From: JAUVAV01 sp965371665 | GTDB lineage: Bacteria > Oederibacteriota > JAAXVQ01 > JAUVAV01 | Assembly: GCA_965371665.1 (NCBI GenBank) | Contig: CBDUZI010000063.1 | Span: 1 to 18,064, forward strand | DNA: 18,064 nt | Direction: 5' to 3' | Part shown: positions 1 through 8,063 of the stretch, piece by piece | Numbering within the stretch: the first letter of the stretch is position 1 | How the letters are laid out: every line of letters starts with the position of its first letter | Translations under genes and position numbers: made by a program | The notes under the pieces: model-generated | The model's input: the letters and a program-made list of their open reading frames with translations, nothing else | What the model was told of the DNA's origin: nothing | Database searches by the model: none

Positions 1-246
1 GTTTACAGAATACAACTTTTGAGAGAAAATGAAAAGCATACTAGGGGGTTTTGCATATGAAAGCGGGCGTTTTATTGATTAAATCCCCCCGGCCCCCTTT
101 ACAAAAGGGGGAGAATGACTTAAGTCCGACAGGCTCCTAGCTTGTTTACAGAATACAACTTTTGAGAGAAAATGAAAAGCATACTAGGGGGTTTTGCAGC
201 AGAATCATAAACTAACTCCGTCCCCGAATTCACGCGTCCGGCAAAA
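1..246. repeat. Repeat-filled flank: exact 55-bp direct repeat plus a dispersed hairpin repeat
   Basis: No gene is visible here. Bases 1-55 and 144-198 are identical over 55 bp, beginning GTTTACAGAATAC and ending GGGGGTTTTGCA. The second copy continues to about 228 with GCAGAATCATAAACTAACTC. Related copies occur inverted near 8064-8100 and 16571-16620. Between the two copies lies a second repeat type around 81-113, with an 8-bp stem (CCCCCTTT 93-100, AAAGGGGG 104-111) and a 3-nt loop. This stem may help end thiC transcription, but no run of T follows it on the minus strand. Confidence 0.8.
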
Positions 247-1542
247 TTAATTCTCTTTTTTATCCTTCAAATATTCCTCTATTCCCTTAACCGCGCAGAA
301 TTCGCCGCACATAGTACAAACCTCAGGCCTCTGGGGCTGTGCGCTCTCTCTCATTTCCCTGGCCCGGCAAGGCAAGATTGCCAGCTCTATCTGTTTTTCC
401 CAGTCCAGGGCCTTGCGGGCGCGGGCCATTTCCCGGTCCCACTCCAGCGCGCCCGGCAGACCCTTGGCAATATCTCCGGCGTGGGCTGCAATGCGGGTGG
501 CAATCACGCCTTCGCGCACATCTTCCACTGTGGGCAGACGTAAATGCTCGGAAGGGGTTACATAGCATAAAAAGTCAGCCCCGGCCGCAGCCGCGACCGC
601 GCCTCCGATGGCACAACTAATGTGATCGTAGCCGGCGGCCACATCCGTAACCAAGGGACCTAATACGTAAAACGGCGCCCCTTGGCAAAGCCGCTTCTCC
701 AAAACCATGTTTGCCTGAATCTGGTCCAGGGGCACATGTCCCGGCCCCTCAATCATTACCTGGACGCCGGCCTGGCGCGCGCGTGCGGCCAGCTCTCCCA
801 GAAGGATTAATTCCTGGACCTGGGCGCGGTCCGTCGCGTCTTCCAGGCAGCCCGGCCGCAGGCCGTCTCCCAGGGAAATCGTAACATCATGCTTGCGGCA
901 GATTTCTAAAACCGCGTCGTACTGTGCATAGTAGGGATTTTCTTCTTTATGAAATATCATCCAACCGGCGATTAATGCTCCGCCCCGGCTCACAATATCC
1001 ATCGCCCGGCCTTGGGAACGCAGACGGGCAACGCTTTCCCGGGTAACACCCGCGTGGATGGTCATAAAATCCACGCCTTGTTCGGCCTGTTCCTGTACTG
1101 CAGCGAGCATATCCTCCGGCGTCATGGCGGTAGTAGCGCCGGCTCGCTGGACCGCCTTAACCGCGGCTTCATAAATCGGCACCGTCCCCAAGGGCTGAGG
1201 AAAAGTTTCCAGCAGTTTTTGACGAAGCTGGACCATGTCACCGGCCAAGGATAGATCCATAATCGCGTCCGCCCCGGCCTCCACTGCGATCCGGGCTTTG
1301 GCCATCTCTTCCGCAACCTCCGCGTGGTCCGGGGAAGTCCCCAGATTCGCATTGACTTTGGTGCGAAGCCCGGCACCAATCCCCAAAGGGCAAACATTTT
1401 TATGCGCGGGATTAACCGGTATTATGATCCGGCCCGCGGCTATGCCGTCCTGAATAAATTCAGGAGAACGCTTCTCCGCTTGGGCCACGGCTGCCATTTC
1501 CGGGGTTAGCTTACCCGCTCGAGCATGTTCCAGTTGTGTCAT
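247..1542 (-). CDS. thiC: Phosphomethylpyrimidine synthase ThiC
   Basis: ThiC is a radical-SAM enzyme that turns aminoimidazole ribotide into hydroxymethylpyrimidine phosphate (HMP-P), the pyrimidine half of thiamin. The 431-residue protein has the family's usual length for the short (non-proteobacterial) form. It carries characteristic stretches such as NANLGTS near residue 64, TIHAGVTRE near 161 and EGPGHVPLDQI near 264. The C-terminal cluster motif is CTMCGEFC, with Cys 409, 412 and 416. This is a CX2CX3C spacing, one residue shorter than the CX2CX4C of enterobacterial ThiC. The ATG overlaps the thiD2 stop as ATGA, and AGGAAGGA lies a few bases upstream, so it is probably translated by coupling. 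No TPP riboswitch was found ahead of the pair. No terminator with a T run was seen downstream. Identity is very secure. Confidence 0.97.
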   Translation of the reverse strand: MTQLEHARAGKLTPEMAAVAQAEKRSPEFIQDGIAAGRIIIPVNPAHKNVCPLGIGAGLRTKVNANLGTSPDHAEVAEEMAKARIAVEAGADAIMDLSLAGDMVQLRQKLLETFPQPLGTVPIYEAAVKAVQRAGATTAMTPEDMLAAVQEQAEQGVDFMTIHAGVTRESVARLRSQGRAMDIVSRGGALIAGWMIFHKEENPYYAQYDAVLEICRKHDVTISLGDGLRPGCLEDATDRAQVQELILLGELAARARQAGVQVMIEGPGHVPLDQIQANMVLEKRLCQGAPFYVLGPLVTDVAAGYDHISCAIGGAVAAAAGADFLCYVTPSEHLRLPTVEDVREGVIATRIAAHAGDIAKGLPGALEWDREMARARKALDWEKQIELAILPCRAREMRESAQPQRPEVCTMCGEFCAVKGIEEYLKDKKEN

Positions 1543-2000
1543 ATCTTTTTCTTCCTTCCTGACAATAGCTCTTTATCTCTTTTCAGGGAAATAAGCCTCT
1601 CGATAAAATCCCGTTCCAGATCATATGCTTGAAAGCGCAGGCGTTTGAACCGCATACCGGCCCCGGCCTTTCTCATGGCGGAGATTTCTTCCAGTACGCG
1701 CAGTGCTTCCTGGCAACGCCTGAGATTGGCCTGCACCAGATCCGCTGTCAAGCCTCTCTTTTTTTCAAATTTAAACTGGCTCCGGTTTCCCGGATCGCGC
1801 GCCGCCGCCCGGCTTAAAATAAGCGGACGGCCGGTAGCAAGGTTTTTTTCGGCCGCCGTGATCCCATGACGAAGTACTTTAAGGCGTCTCTGGAGAACCG
1901 CATCCTCCAGTCCCAGGCGGGCCAGTTCTTCGGCTACGCGCAAGCCTTCCCGCGCCCGATTTAAATTCGCATCCAGGATGCGATCCAGGCTTTTATTCAT
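1539..2000 (-). CDS. thiD2: ThiD2-type HMP-phosphate kinase (standalone)
   Basis: This 153-residue protein matches the ThiD2 family, first known as the domain in front of some ThiE proteins and shown in other bacteria to be a monofunctional HMP-P kinase. Visible family marks are the N-terminal ILDANLNRAREGLRVAEELAR and the second, related segment LVQANLRRCQEALRVLEE. A typical RxxxRDPGN-like stretch lies between them. There is no ThiE domain attached. The ATG at 2000 is chosen because AAAGGTG lies about 9 nt upstream. The longer open frame to 2150 would run through the upstream terminator. It is the first gene of a two-gene unit with thiC (ATGA overlap). Phosphorylating the product of the next gene makes biochemical sense. 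The family call is firm; activity is inferred. Confidence 0.87.
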   Translation of the reverse strand: MNKSLDRILDANLNRAREGLRVAEELARLGLEDAVLQRRLKVLRHGITAAEKNLATGRPLILSRAAARDPGNRSQFKFEKKRGLTADLVQANLRRCQEALRVLEEISAMRKAGAGMRFKRLRFQAYDLERDFIERLISLKRDKELLSGRKKKI

Positions 2001-2057
2001 GCTTCTGACACCTTTATTTATTTTAAAACTATTTTCCCAAACCAGGTATTCTCTTTT

Positions 2058-2096
2058 AAAAAAAACCCCGCGAGCCTGTGTTCCAGACCCACGAGG
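2058..2096 (-). terminator. Rho-independent terminator of the GT4-to-amaP run
   Basis: On the minus strand CCTCGTGGGTCTG (2096-2084) pairs over 13 positions (several G-U) with CAGGCTCGCGGGG (2078-2066). The loop is GAACA, and eight T residues follow (2065-2058). It sits 28 bp past the AmaP-like stop and ahead of thiD2, so it separates the two transcription units. Confidence 0.9.
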
Positions 2097-2124
2097 CGTA
2101 TCTATGCCGCGCCGGAAAGCAGCT

Positions 2125-2742
2125 CTACTTAAGTGTATCTTCACCAGCACTCGCGGCCTCTCCCCGCGTGGTTTTTATTGCTCCGCCGATACCCGTTTTT
2201 TCCCGATTCACGACCTTGGTGACTATCACGGTCGGATTTATCTCCTGTTCAATCCCCAGAATATTCTGAATATAATTGCGTATGCCTTCCTGGACTTTTT
2301 GGCTTACCTCGGCAATACTGTACTCCGAGAACACGGAAATACGCGCGCTTACTTTCAACCCCCGCCGGCGATATATTACTCTTCCCTTGATGTCCCGCAA
2401 TCCTTCTATCTTGCCTTTTAAAACCCGGGCGAAATCCTCTATCGCCGGCAGGGACACTTTTACTTCGCCAATGGGATTCTGCAAGACCACGGTGCGTTCC
2501 CGGCGGGAAGCCTTAATGTTTCCCAGCACAAAATAAACTCCGCCGGCCAGCAAAGCCAGCCCGGCCAGTAAAGCCACGGAACGTCCCGTTACGCTTTCAA
2601 TGGCATACGCCAGCGGCCCGGCAATCGCATCACCCAAAACCAGGAAAATTGCCGGATAGATCGCCCCGGCCAACGCCAGGAGCCCCCATAGCATCAGAAA
2701 CGCTATTCCGATTGCCATCGCTGCTATATTCAAAGTTCGCAT
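2125..2742 (-). CDS. amaP: AmaP-like membrane anchor of Asp23 protein
   Basis: This is a 205-residue protein with two hydrophobic segments (about residues 5-40 and 55-75). A cytoplasmic part follows that resembles the Asp23 fold (about 85-190: ...VSLPAIEDFARVL..., VSARISVFSEYSIAEVSQKVQEGI). This is the architecture of AmaP, which in Gram-positive bacteria holds Asp23 at the membrane. The neighbour upstream is an Asp23-family gene 29 bp away, which supports the pairing. The start has a good ribosome site (GGGAGGG about 7 nt upstream). The last gene before the terminator at 2058-2096. An envelope-stress or membrane-scaffold role is inferred from the family. What it does in a diderm cell is not known from sequence. 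Confidence 0.83.
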   Translation of the reverse strand: MRTLNIAAMAIGIAFLMLWGLLALAGAIYPAIFLVLGDAIAGPLAYAIESVTGRSVALLAGLALLAGGVYFVLGNIKASRRERTVVLQNPIGEVKVSLPAIEDFARVLKGKIEGLRDIKGRVIYRRRGLKVSARISVFSEYSIAEVSQKVQEGIRNYIQNILGIEQEINPTVIVTKVVNREKTGIGGAIKTTRGEAASAGEDTLK

Positions 2743-2771
2743 ACTGATTCCCTCCCGCTTAATTTTACTTT

Positions 2772-3152
2772 TTATTGCAGAGGCGCCGGCATTTTACCGC
2801 TTTTCATTTTTACCCCTTGCACGGAAACATTTACCTGGACGACGTTCAGGCCGGTCATATCTTCCACCGACTCCCGGACATTGTCCTGGACCTTTTGGCA
2901 TACGCTCGGTATCTCAACGCCAAATTCAATTAACAGGTTTATCTCGATAGTCACTTCCTCATTGCGAACCTCGACCTTGACGCCGCGGCCCTGGGAAGCC
3001 TTGACCCCCAGCATTTCAGCAATCCCGTCGACCGTCCCCTGCGCCATGGAGGCCACGCCCTCTATCTCCAAAGCGGCCAGTCCTGCGATTACGGCTATCG
3101 CTTCATCGGAAATCCGGATAGTTCCCAACTCATTCTGGTTCTTATCCTGCAT
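2772..3152 (-). CDS. asp23: Asp23/Gls24-family envelope stress protein
   Basis: This 126-residue protein has the full Asp23 core: IRISDEAIAVIAGLAALEIEGV at the N terminus, then GVKVEVRNEEVTIEINLLIEFG and VCQKVQDNVRESVEDMTGLNVVQVNV. Family members are abundant cytoplasmic proteins gathered at the membrane and linked to envelope stress. The location behind accC repeats the accB-accC-asp23 order well known in Firmicutes. Here the AmaP-like gene follows, not nusB. The ATG is preceded by TAAGGAGG nine bases away, a very strong ribosome site. The 150-bp gap to accC holds no clear promoter. An open frame crosses this gap (see findings). Confidence 0.93.
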   Translation of the reverse strand: MQDKNQNELGTIRISDEAIAVIAGLAALEIEGVASMAQGTVDGIAEMLGVKASQGRGVKVEVRNEEVTIEINLLIEFGVEIPSVCQKVQDNVRESVEDMTGLNVVQVNVSVQGVKMKSGKMPAPLQ

Positions 3153-3302
3153 GAATTTTTTCCTCCTTACCGCCTCGGATTTTTAACCCGGTTTCTCTCC
3201 TGCCGGCCCCGCTGGCCGGGCGTGATCAACTTCCGGGGTAATTGCTTCCCCGCCGCTCGGGCTTGCCCGGCCGCTAAAAGTTCTATGGAATAAATATCAA
3301 AC

Positions 3303-4649
3303 TCAGAGCCGGTTGTCCATAAAAAGTTCCACAAAATTCGTGGAATAGTTGCCGGAATGAAAAGCGTTCTTGCTTAATGCCTGCAAATGAAAAGGGATCG
3401 TGGTTTTTACCCCTTCCACTACGAACTCATCCAGGGCGCGCAACATGCGCTTAATCGCTTCGTCACGGTTCGCGCCGTGGGTAATCAGCTTAGCCAGCAG
3501 GCTGTCATAATAAGGAGGAATCTTGTATCCGGCATAAGCATGCGTGTCAATGCGCACGCCGGGTCCTCCCGGCATGTGAAAACTCGTAAGCGTTCCCGGC
3601 GAAGGCATGAACCCGTTAGCCGGATCCTCGGCATTGATCCGGCATTCAATCGCATGCCCTTGAGGCGGACAGGTCCCGCTGATCTCCAGGGGTTCGCCGG
3701 CCGCCACCTTGATTTGTTCCTTGATAAGATCTATGCCGGTCACCATTTCGGTGACCGGATGCTCCACCTGGATGCGCGTATTCATCTCCATGAAATAAAA
3801 ATTGAGCTGCTTGTCAACCAGAAATTCCACCGTGCCGGTAGTATGGTATCCCGCCGCCTGCGCCCCTTTAATCACCAACGCGCCTATCCGTTCCCGGATT
3901 TCCGGCGTCATGATCGGCGAAGGAGATTCCTCGATCAGTTTTTGGTGTTTACGCTGAACTGTGCAATCCCGCTCGCCTAAACAAACGCACCTGCCGTGCC
4001 GGTCGGCGATTATCTGAAACTCCACGTGACGCGGTTCTTCGAGGTATTTTTCAATGTATACCTGGGAGTTTCCAAAAGCCGCGCCCGCCTCGCTCTTAGC
4101 CGTCAACCAGGCGTTCGCGAGGGAAACATCCGTATGCGCCACCCGCATACCCCGGCCGCCGCCGCCGGCCGAGGCTTTGATGATTACCGGATACCCGATT
4201 TGGCGAGCCAGGCGCAGGGCGTCATCCTCAGTATCCACCGGTCCGTCCGAACCCGGCAGCATAGGCAAACCAACCTCTTTCATAAGGCGGCGAGCCTCTA
4301 TTTTATCCCCCAGCCGGCGCATGGCGCCGGGCGTGGGCCCGATAAAGGCCAGATTGCAGGCTTCGCAGATTTCCGCAAAGTGGGCGTTCTCGGCTAAAAA
4401 ACCGTATCCCGGATGAATCGCATCAGCATCTGAAATTTCCGCCGCTGAAAGCACGACCGGGATATTCAAATAGCTGGAAATAGCGGGCCCCCGACCGATA
4501 CAAATATCTTCGTCCGCATACCGGACATGCAGCGAGTTGTTGTCCGCCTCGGTATGCACGGCCACGGTTTTAATTCCCATTTCACGGCAAGCGCGGATGA
4601 TGCGCAAGGCGATCTCTCCGCGATTGGCTATCAGGATTTTTCTAAACAT
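3303..4649 (-). CDS. accC: Acetyl-CoA carboxylase, biotin carboxylase subunit
   Basis: This subunit carboxylates the biotin of AccB using ATP and bicarbonate, the first half of malonyl-CoA formation. The 448-residue protein has full family length. It begins FRKILIANRGEIALRI. The ATP-grasp glycine loop GGGGRGM is at residues 162-168, ERDCTVQRKHQKLIEE at about 226-241, and the metal/catalytic segment MNTRIQVEHPVTE at 289-301. The gene starts 3 bp after accB ends, so the two are clearly cotranscribed. The carboxyltransferase genes accA and accD are not in this window. No missing key residue was noticed. Confidence 0.98.
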   Translation of the reverse strand: MFRKILIANRGEIALRIIRACREMGIKTVAVHTEADNNSLHVRYADEDICIGRGPAISSYLNIPVVLSAAEISDADAIHPGYGFLAENAHFAEICEACNLAFIGPTPGAMRRLGDKIEARRLMKEVGLPMLPGSDGPVDTEDDALRLARQIGYPVIIKASAGGGGRGMRVAHTDVSLANAWLTAKSEAGAAFGNSQVYIEKYLEEPRHVEFQIIADRHGRCVCLGERDCTVQRKHQKLIEESPSPIMTPEIRERIGALVIKGAQAAGYHTTGTVEFLVDKQLNFYFMEMNTRIQVEHPVTEMVTGIDLIKEQIKVAAGEPLEISGTCPPQGHAIECRINAEDPANGFMPSPGTLTSFHMPGGPGVRIDTHAYAGYKIPPYYDSLLAKLITHGANRDEAIKRMLRALDEFVVEGVKTTIPFHLQALSKNAFHSGNYSTNFVELFMDNRL

Positions 4650-4652
4650 TAT

Positions 4653-5195
4653 TCAACCTTTACGTTCCACCAGAAAAAGCGGCTGGCCGAATTCAACCGC
4701 CTGCGCATTTTCCACCAGAATCTCTTTGATAACGCCTTTCACCTCGGCCTTAATATCATTCATAAGCTTCATGGCTTCGACTATGCATACTATGGTGTTC
4801 TCCTCAACCCGGCTCCCGGTTTCCACATAGGTATTGGCTTCCGGAGAGGGTGCCCGGTAAAAAGTCCCTACCATGGGCGAAGTAATGGTATGCAGATTCG
4901 CGGACAACGCCGGCGTTACCGCCGCTGCCGGGACCAGCGGCGCAACCGGCATGGGCGCTGCGGCCGGGGATACGGGCTGCGCTAAGGAGCTTACCAATTC
5001 CTCCCGCGTAGGCCCCTTGCGCAAATGTATTTTTACTCCATCCTGTTCCAGGTCAAGTTCCGTGATTTTCGCCTGGTTCATTATTGTAATAATTTTTTTC
5101 AAAGATTTTATGCTCAAAGGTCCGGATTCTTTTTCCTTCCTGGAACTACGTTCGCCCTGCACTCTTGCCACCGCCTTTCTGCCGTTGTCCGGCAT
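4653..5195 (-). CDS. accB: Biotin carboxyl carrier protein of acetyl-CoA carboxylase
   Basis: This protein carries biotin between biotin carboxylase and carboxyltransferase. It is 180 residues from the chosen ATG. The N-terminal helical part (about 27-60) is followed by a Pro/Ala-rich linker (about 73-98) and a biotinyl domain (about 103-178) with EAMKLMND, where Lys 143 would be biotinylated. The ATG at 5195 lies one base after the efp stop. A longer frame to 5234 overlaps efp and is less likely. A TTG near residue 27, with AAGGAA upstream, would give a more usual N terminus and cannot be excluded. The first 25 residues are basic and charged, unlike the family. Cotranscribed with efp and accC. 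Confidence 0.95.
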   Translation of the reverse strand: MPDNGRKAVARVQGERSSRKEKESGPLSIKSLKKIITIMNQAKITELDLEQDGVKIHLRKGPTREELVSSLAQPVSPAAAPMPVAPLVPAAAVTPALSANLHTITSPMVGTFYRAPSPEANTYVETGSRVEENTIVCIVEAMKLMNDIKAEVKGVIKEILVENAQAVEFGQPLFLVERKG

Positions 5196-5196
5196 C

Positions 5197-5760
5197 TTAC
5201 ACTCTTTCAATATATTGTCCGGTCCGGGTGTCAATTTTAACCACGGTTCCCGCTCCTACAAAGTGAGGAACCTGAACTTTCGCTCCGGTTTCGAGAACCG
5301 CTTCCTTGGTAACATTGGTCACCGTATTACCCCGCACTCCGGGTTCAGTTTCAACAATTTTCAGATCAACTTTAAAAGGAACCTGGATCTCAAGCGGCTC
5401 TCCCTGATACATCATCATATCTATTATCGTCTCTTCCTTTAACCAATTAAGCTTATCTCCCAGCGTTTCACGGGTCAAGGCTGTCTGCTCATACGTATCC
5501 TGGTCCATAAAGACGTATTCTGCTCCCTGTTGGTAAAGGTACTGCATTTTTTTTTCTTCCACTTCCGGAGATTGCATTTTCTCCCCGGAATTGATGGTCC
5601 TGTCCACCACCGTACCCTGACGCAGGTTGCGAAGTTTCAGCCGGATAAAAGCCCCGCCTTTGCCCGGTTTAACGTGATTATATTCCAGTACGCAATAAAG
5701 ATTGCCGTCCATTTCCAGGTAGGTCCCGGGCTTGGCATCATTAGAAGTTACTGTTCCCAT
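5197..5760 (-). CDS. efp: Elongation factor P
   Basis: EF-P enters the ribosomal E site and relieves stalling at proline runs. The 187-residue protein shows the three-domain layout: an N-terminal KOW-like domain with KPGKGGAF, two OB folds, and the closing VVKIDTRTGQYIERV. Lys 34 sits at the usual modification site, so an EpmA-, 5-aminopentanol- or otherwise modified lysine type is possible, though no modifying enzyme is in the window. The ATG at 5760 is fixed by AGGAGG about 9 nt upstream; the open frame extends further but has no support. It lies 17 bp after pepP, the common pepP-efp arrangement. Confidence 0.98.
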   Translation of the reverse strand: MGTVTSNDAKPGTYLEMDGNLYCVLEYNHVKPGKGGAFIRLKLRNLRQGTVVDRTINSGEKMQSPEVEEKKMQYLYQQGAEYVFMDQDTYEQTALTRETLGDKLNWLKEETIIDMMMYQGEPLEIQVPFKVDLKIVETEPGVRGNTVTNVTKEAVLETGAKVQVPHFVGAGTVVKIDTRTGQYIERV

Positions 5761-5777
5761 TAATAAAAATCCTCCTG

Positions 5778-6890
5778 TTATATCCGCCGCAGGGGGCGTC
5801 CGCTCCCTACAATCGGCAGTTCCTCCGGAGATATTGAAAGCCATCGGGCTGACTCTCTGCCTACTAAAACATCATCTTCTATGCGTATCCCTCCCCAGCC
5901 AGGCAGATAAACACCAGGTTCACAAGTAACTGTCATACCCTCAGCCAAGCAGGCCGAAGATAATAAAGACAATCTGGGAGATTCATGGACTTCCAGACCA
6001 ATTCCATGCCCTAAACTATGAATAAAATATTTCTCCAGGCCGGATTCGTAAAATATTTTTCGCGCTTTTTTATCTGCTTCCGCGGTTTTTTTTCCTGAAA
6101 TCAGCATTTTTTGAGCACTTTTTTGTGCTTTTTTTACTATTTTATACATTTCTCTCTGACGGGAGGACATTTTAGCAACCACTACCGTCCTTGTCAAGTC
6201 AGAATTATACCCTTTACATTTACATCCAAAATCTATAATCACAAGATCCCCGGCCTTTAATCGGCGACGGGTAGGTTTGGCATGCGGCAATGACGAACGC
6301 GGTCCGGAAGCCACGATAGTAGGAAAAGCTACTGCTTCTCCTCCGGCTTCCAGCATGGCTTTCTCCAGGCGGAAAGCTATTTCCCATTCGCTCATCCCGA
6401 TTTTTATTTTTTGAATTACCTTGGCATATGCCTGCTCAGCTATCCTTACTGCCCGGCGAAGCGCGGTAATTTCTACTTGCTCCTTGACCACCCGGGACTT
6501 TTCTACTAATCCCGAAGCCCGGTGGCCGCTTACTCCTTTTTTTAATTCCAGAAGCCGTTGCCATTCCTGAACCGTAACCTGCGCATCTTCAAAGCCTATA
6601 TGCCTAACGCCCCATTTTTCCAGTTTTTCGGCAAGACACTGCAAAGGGCTCTTATGGGAAACAATTATCCGGACTCCCCGGCTCTCCTGCTTGGCCTGCT
6701 CGGCATAGCGGCTATCCGTAATCAGCAGGGCGCTGCGCCGGGTTCCCGGAACTCGCTTGCCCGGGATTAGTACCCACCCGGCGCTGCCGGTAAAACCCGT
6801 TAAATACTGCCGGTTGACGGGATTGGCAATCCAAAGCGCATCCCAGCCGCGCAATTGAACTTCCCGGCGCAAACGCTCAAGCCTGCTCAT
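5778..6890 (-). CDS. pepP: Xaa-Pro aminopeptidase (M24 family)
   Basis: This is a dimetal peptidase that removes an N-terminal residue preceding proline. It is 370 residues from the ATG that overlaps the upstream glycosyltransferase stop as ATGA. A GTG three codons earlier is less likely. The N-terminal creatinase-like domain (about 1-125) is followed by the pita-bread domain. Metal ligands are visible as Asp 220 and Asp 231 (DFGCKCKGYNSDLTRT), His 295 (HSLGHGIGLEVHES), Glu 324 (CEPGVYLPG) and Glu 338 (GIRIEDDV). All five expected ligands are present, so it should be active. The coding sequence looks richer in A/T than its neighbours, with runs of T in the plus-strand reading. Confidence 0.94.
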   Translation of the reverse strand: MSRLERLRREVQLRGWDALWIANPVNRQYLTGFTGSAGWVLIPGKRVPGTRRSALLITDSRYAEQAKQESRGVRIIVSHKSPLQCLAEKLEKWGVRHIGFEDAQVTVQEWQRLLELKKGVSGHRASGLVEKSRVVKEQVEITALRRAVRIAEQAYAKVIQKIKIGMSEWEIAFRLEKAMLEAGGEAVAFPTIVASGPRSSLPHAKPTRRRLKAGDLVIIDFGCKCKGYNSDLTRTVVVAKMSSRQREMYKIVKKAQKSAQKMLISGKKTAEADKKARKIFYESGLEKYFIHSLGHGIGLEVHESPRLSLLSSACLAEGMTVTCEPGVYLPGWGGIRIEDDVLVGRESARWLSISPEELPIVGSGRPLRRI

Positions 6891-8032
6891 TTTAGGCACT
6901 CCCGGTATAATTCATCATGCCGGCCCAACATAATATCCAACCCGAACTTGCGCGTGCTGTTGAAAGCGGCCTTTCCCATGCTTCGGCGGATTGCTTGGGA
7001 TTTCAGTATGCTTAGAATAGCCCGGCCCAGAGCCCGGGAATTTTGGGGCGGAACCAGCATACCGGTTTTTCCGGGTTCTATGGCTTCACGTGCTCCGGCC
7101 ACGTCCGTAGCCACTATGGGCAGGCCGCAGGCCTGGGCCTGGGCAAAAACACAGGGCAGGCCTTCCCACAAAGAAGACAGCACCAGCAGGTCCAAAGCTC
7201 CCATCAGACCGGGAACATCCCGGCGCCACCCGGTTAAAACCAATCTGTTCTGCAATTCCCAGCGGGATATCTCCTGCTCTACGTATTTTCTGCGGAGGCC
7301 GTCGCCCACTAGCAAAAAGCGCGCTCGCGGCTCCCGCTGAATTACATAAGCTGCTGCCCGCACAAAATTTTCCGGAGCTTTTTGCGGCTTTAAGCAGGCA
7401 ATCATTCCCACTAGCAGGGCATCAGCGGCAAAACCAAAAGATCCACGAACCGACCGCTTAACCGCTTTCCCGGCCGGAGTGAAATCCCGGAGATTTGATC
7501 CCGGAAGAATAACCGTATACTGTTGCTCGCTTCCAATCCGGTTTTTTAACCCCTGACGGCGCGTGGCTTCCGAAACCGCTATCAAGCGCGTGGCTAAACG
7601 GGCCGCCATCCGTTCTATAAAAATATAGACTCCCCGCCAGAGCCGGAATTGATAATCATGAAAAGGCCAGCCATGAACAGTATGTATCACTATGGGCACA
7701 CCGGCCAGCCAGGCGGCTATTCGTCCCAGCATACCGGCCTTGGAACTATGCGTATGTACTATATTTATTTTTTCACTCCGCATCAACCAAACCAACCGGA
7801 GCAGGGTCACTATATCCTGTAATGGCCGAACAGAGTGCTTGAACCCCGGCCATAAATGCACTGCCACTTGCTTCAGGCTCCGGGCTTCCTCGTCCAGCAG
7901 CCCTCCCCGGCCGGCTACTAAATAGAGCTGATACTTACGGCGCGGAAGCTGGCGCAGGATATTTATAACCACCTGCTGGGCTCCGCCCAGTTCCAGGCGG
8001 GTAATCACCATCATCAGACGAATCGGTTTCAT
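6887..8032 (-). CDS. GT4-family glycosyltransferase
   Basis: This is a 381-residue GT-B fold enzyme, probably transferring a sugar from a nucleotide donor to an envelope glycan or lipid. The N-terminal domain has LELGGAQQVVINIL (about 14-26), HTHSSKAGMLGR (93-104) and HTVHGWPFHDYQ (117-128). The C-terminal donor domain has CLKPQKAPENF (about 213-223) and the SLWEGLP segment. The family's EX7E motif starts at Glu 290, but the second acid is Gln 298 (CAG). The enzyme may have changed kinetics or donor choice, or be weak. First gene of the long minus-strand run; AAAGGGG lies 11 nt before the ATG. A palindromic repeat lies directly upstream. The substrate cannot be told from sequence. Confidence 0.88.
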   Translation of the reverse strand: MKPIRLMMVITRLELGGAQQVVINILRQLPRRKYQLYLVAGRGGLLDEEARSLKQVAVHLWPGFKHSVRPLQDIVTLLRLVWLMRSEKINIVHTHSSKAGMLGRIAAWLAGVPIVIHTVHGWPFHDYQFRLWRGVYIFIERMAARLATRLIAVSEATRRQGLKNRIGSEQQYTVILPGSNLRDFTPAGKAVKRSVRGSFGFAADALLVGMIACLKPQKAPENFVRAAAYVIQREPRARFLLVGDGLRRKYVEQEISRWELQNRLVLTGWRRDVPGLMGALDLLVLSSLWEGLPCVFAQAQACGLPIVATDVAGAREAIEPGKTGMLVPPQNSRALGRAILSILKSQAIRRSMGKAAFNSTRKFGLDIMLGRHDELYRECLK

Positions 8033-8063
8033 GCTTTAGACGGCCCCTTTCATATTCGGGAAC

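Noticed and set aside
1..198. Two exact repeats with a spacer could suggest a CRISPR array.
   Set aside because: The repeat is 55 bp with an 88-bp interval, there are only two copies, and no cas gene is present.
226..240. GAATTCACGCGTCC looks like a cloning linker with EcoRI and MluI sites.
   Set aside because: The preceding bases (CCG.CCCGAAT) recur, inverted, at about 8053-8064 as part of the repeat family, so the sequence is natural up to that point and chance explains the rest.
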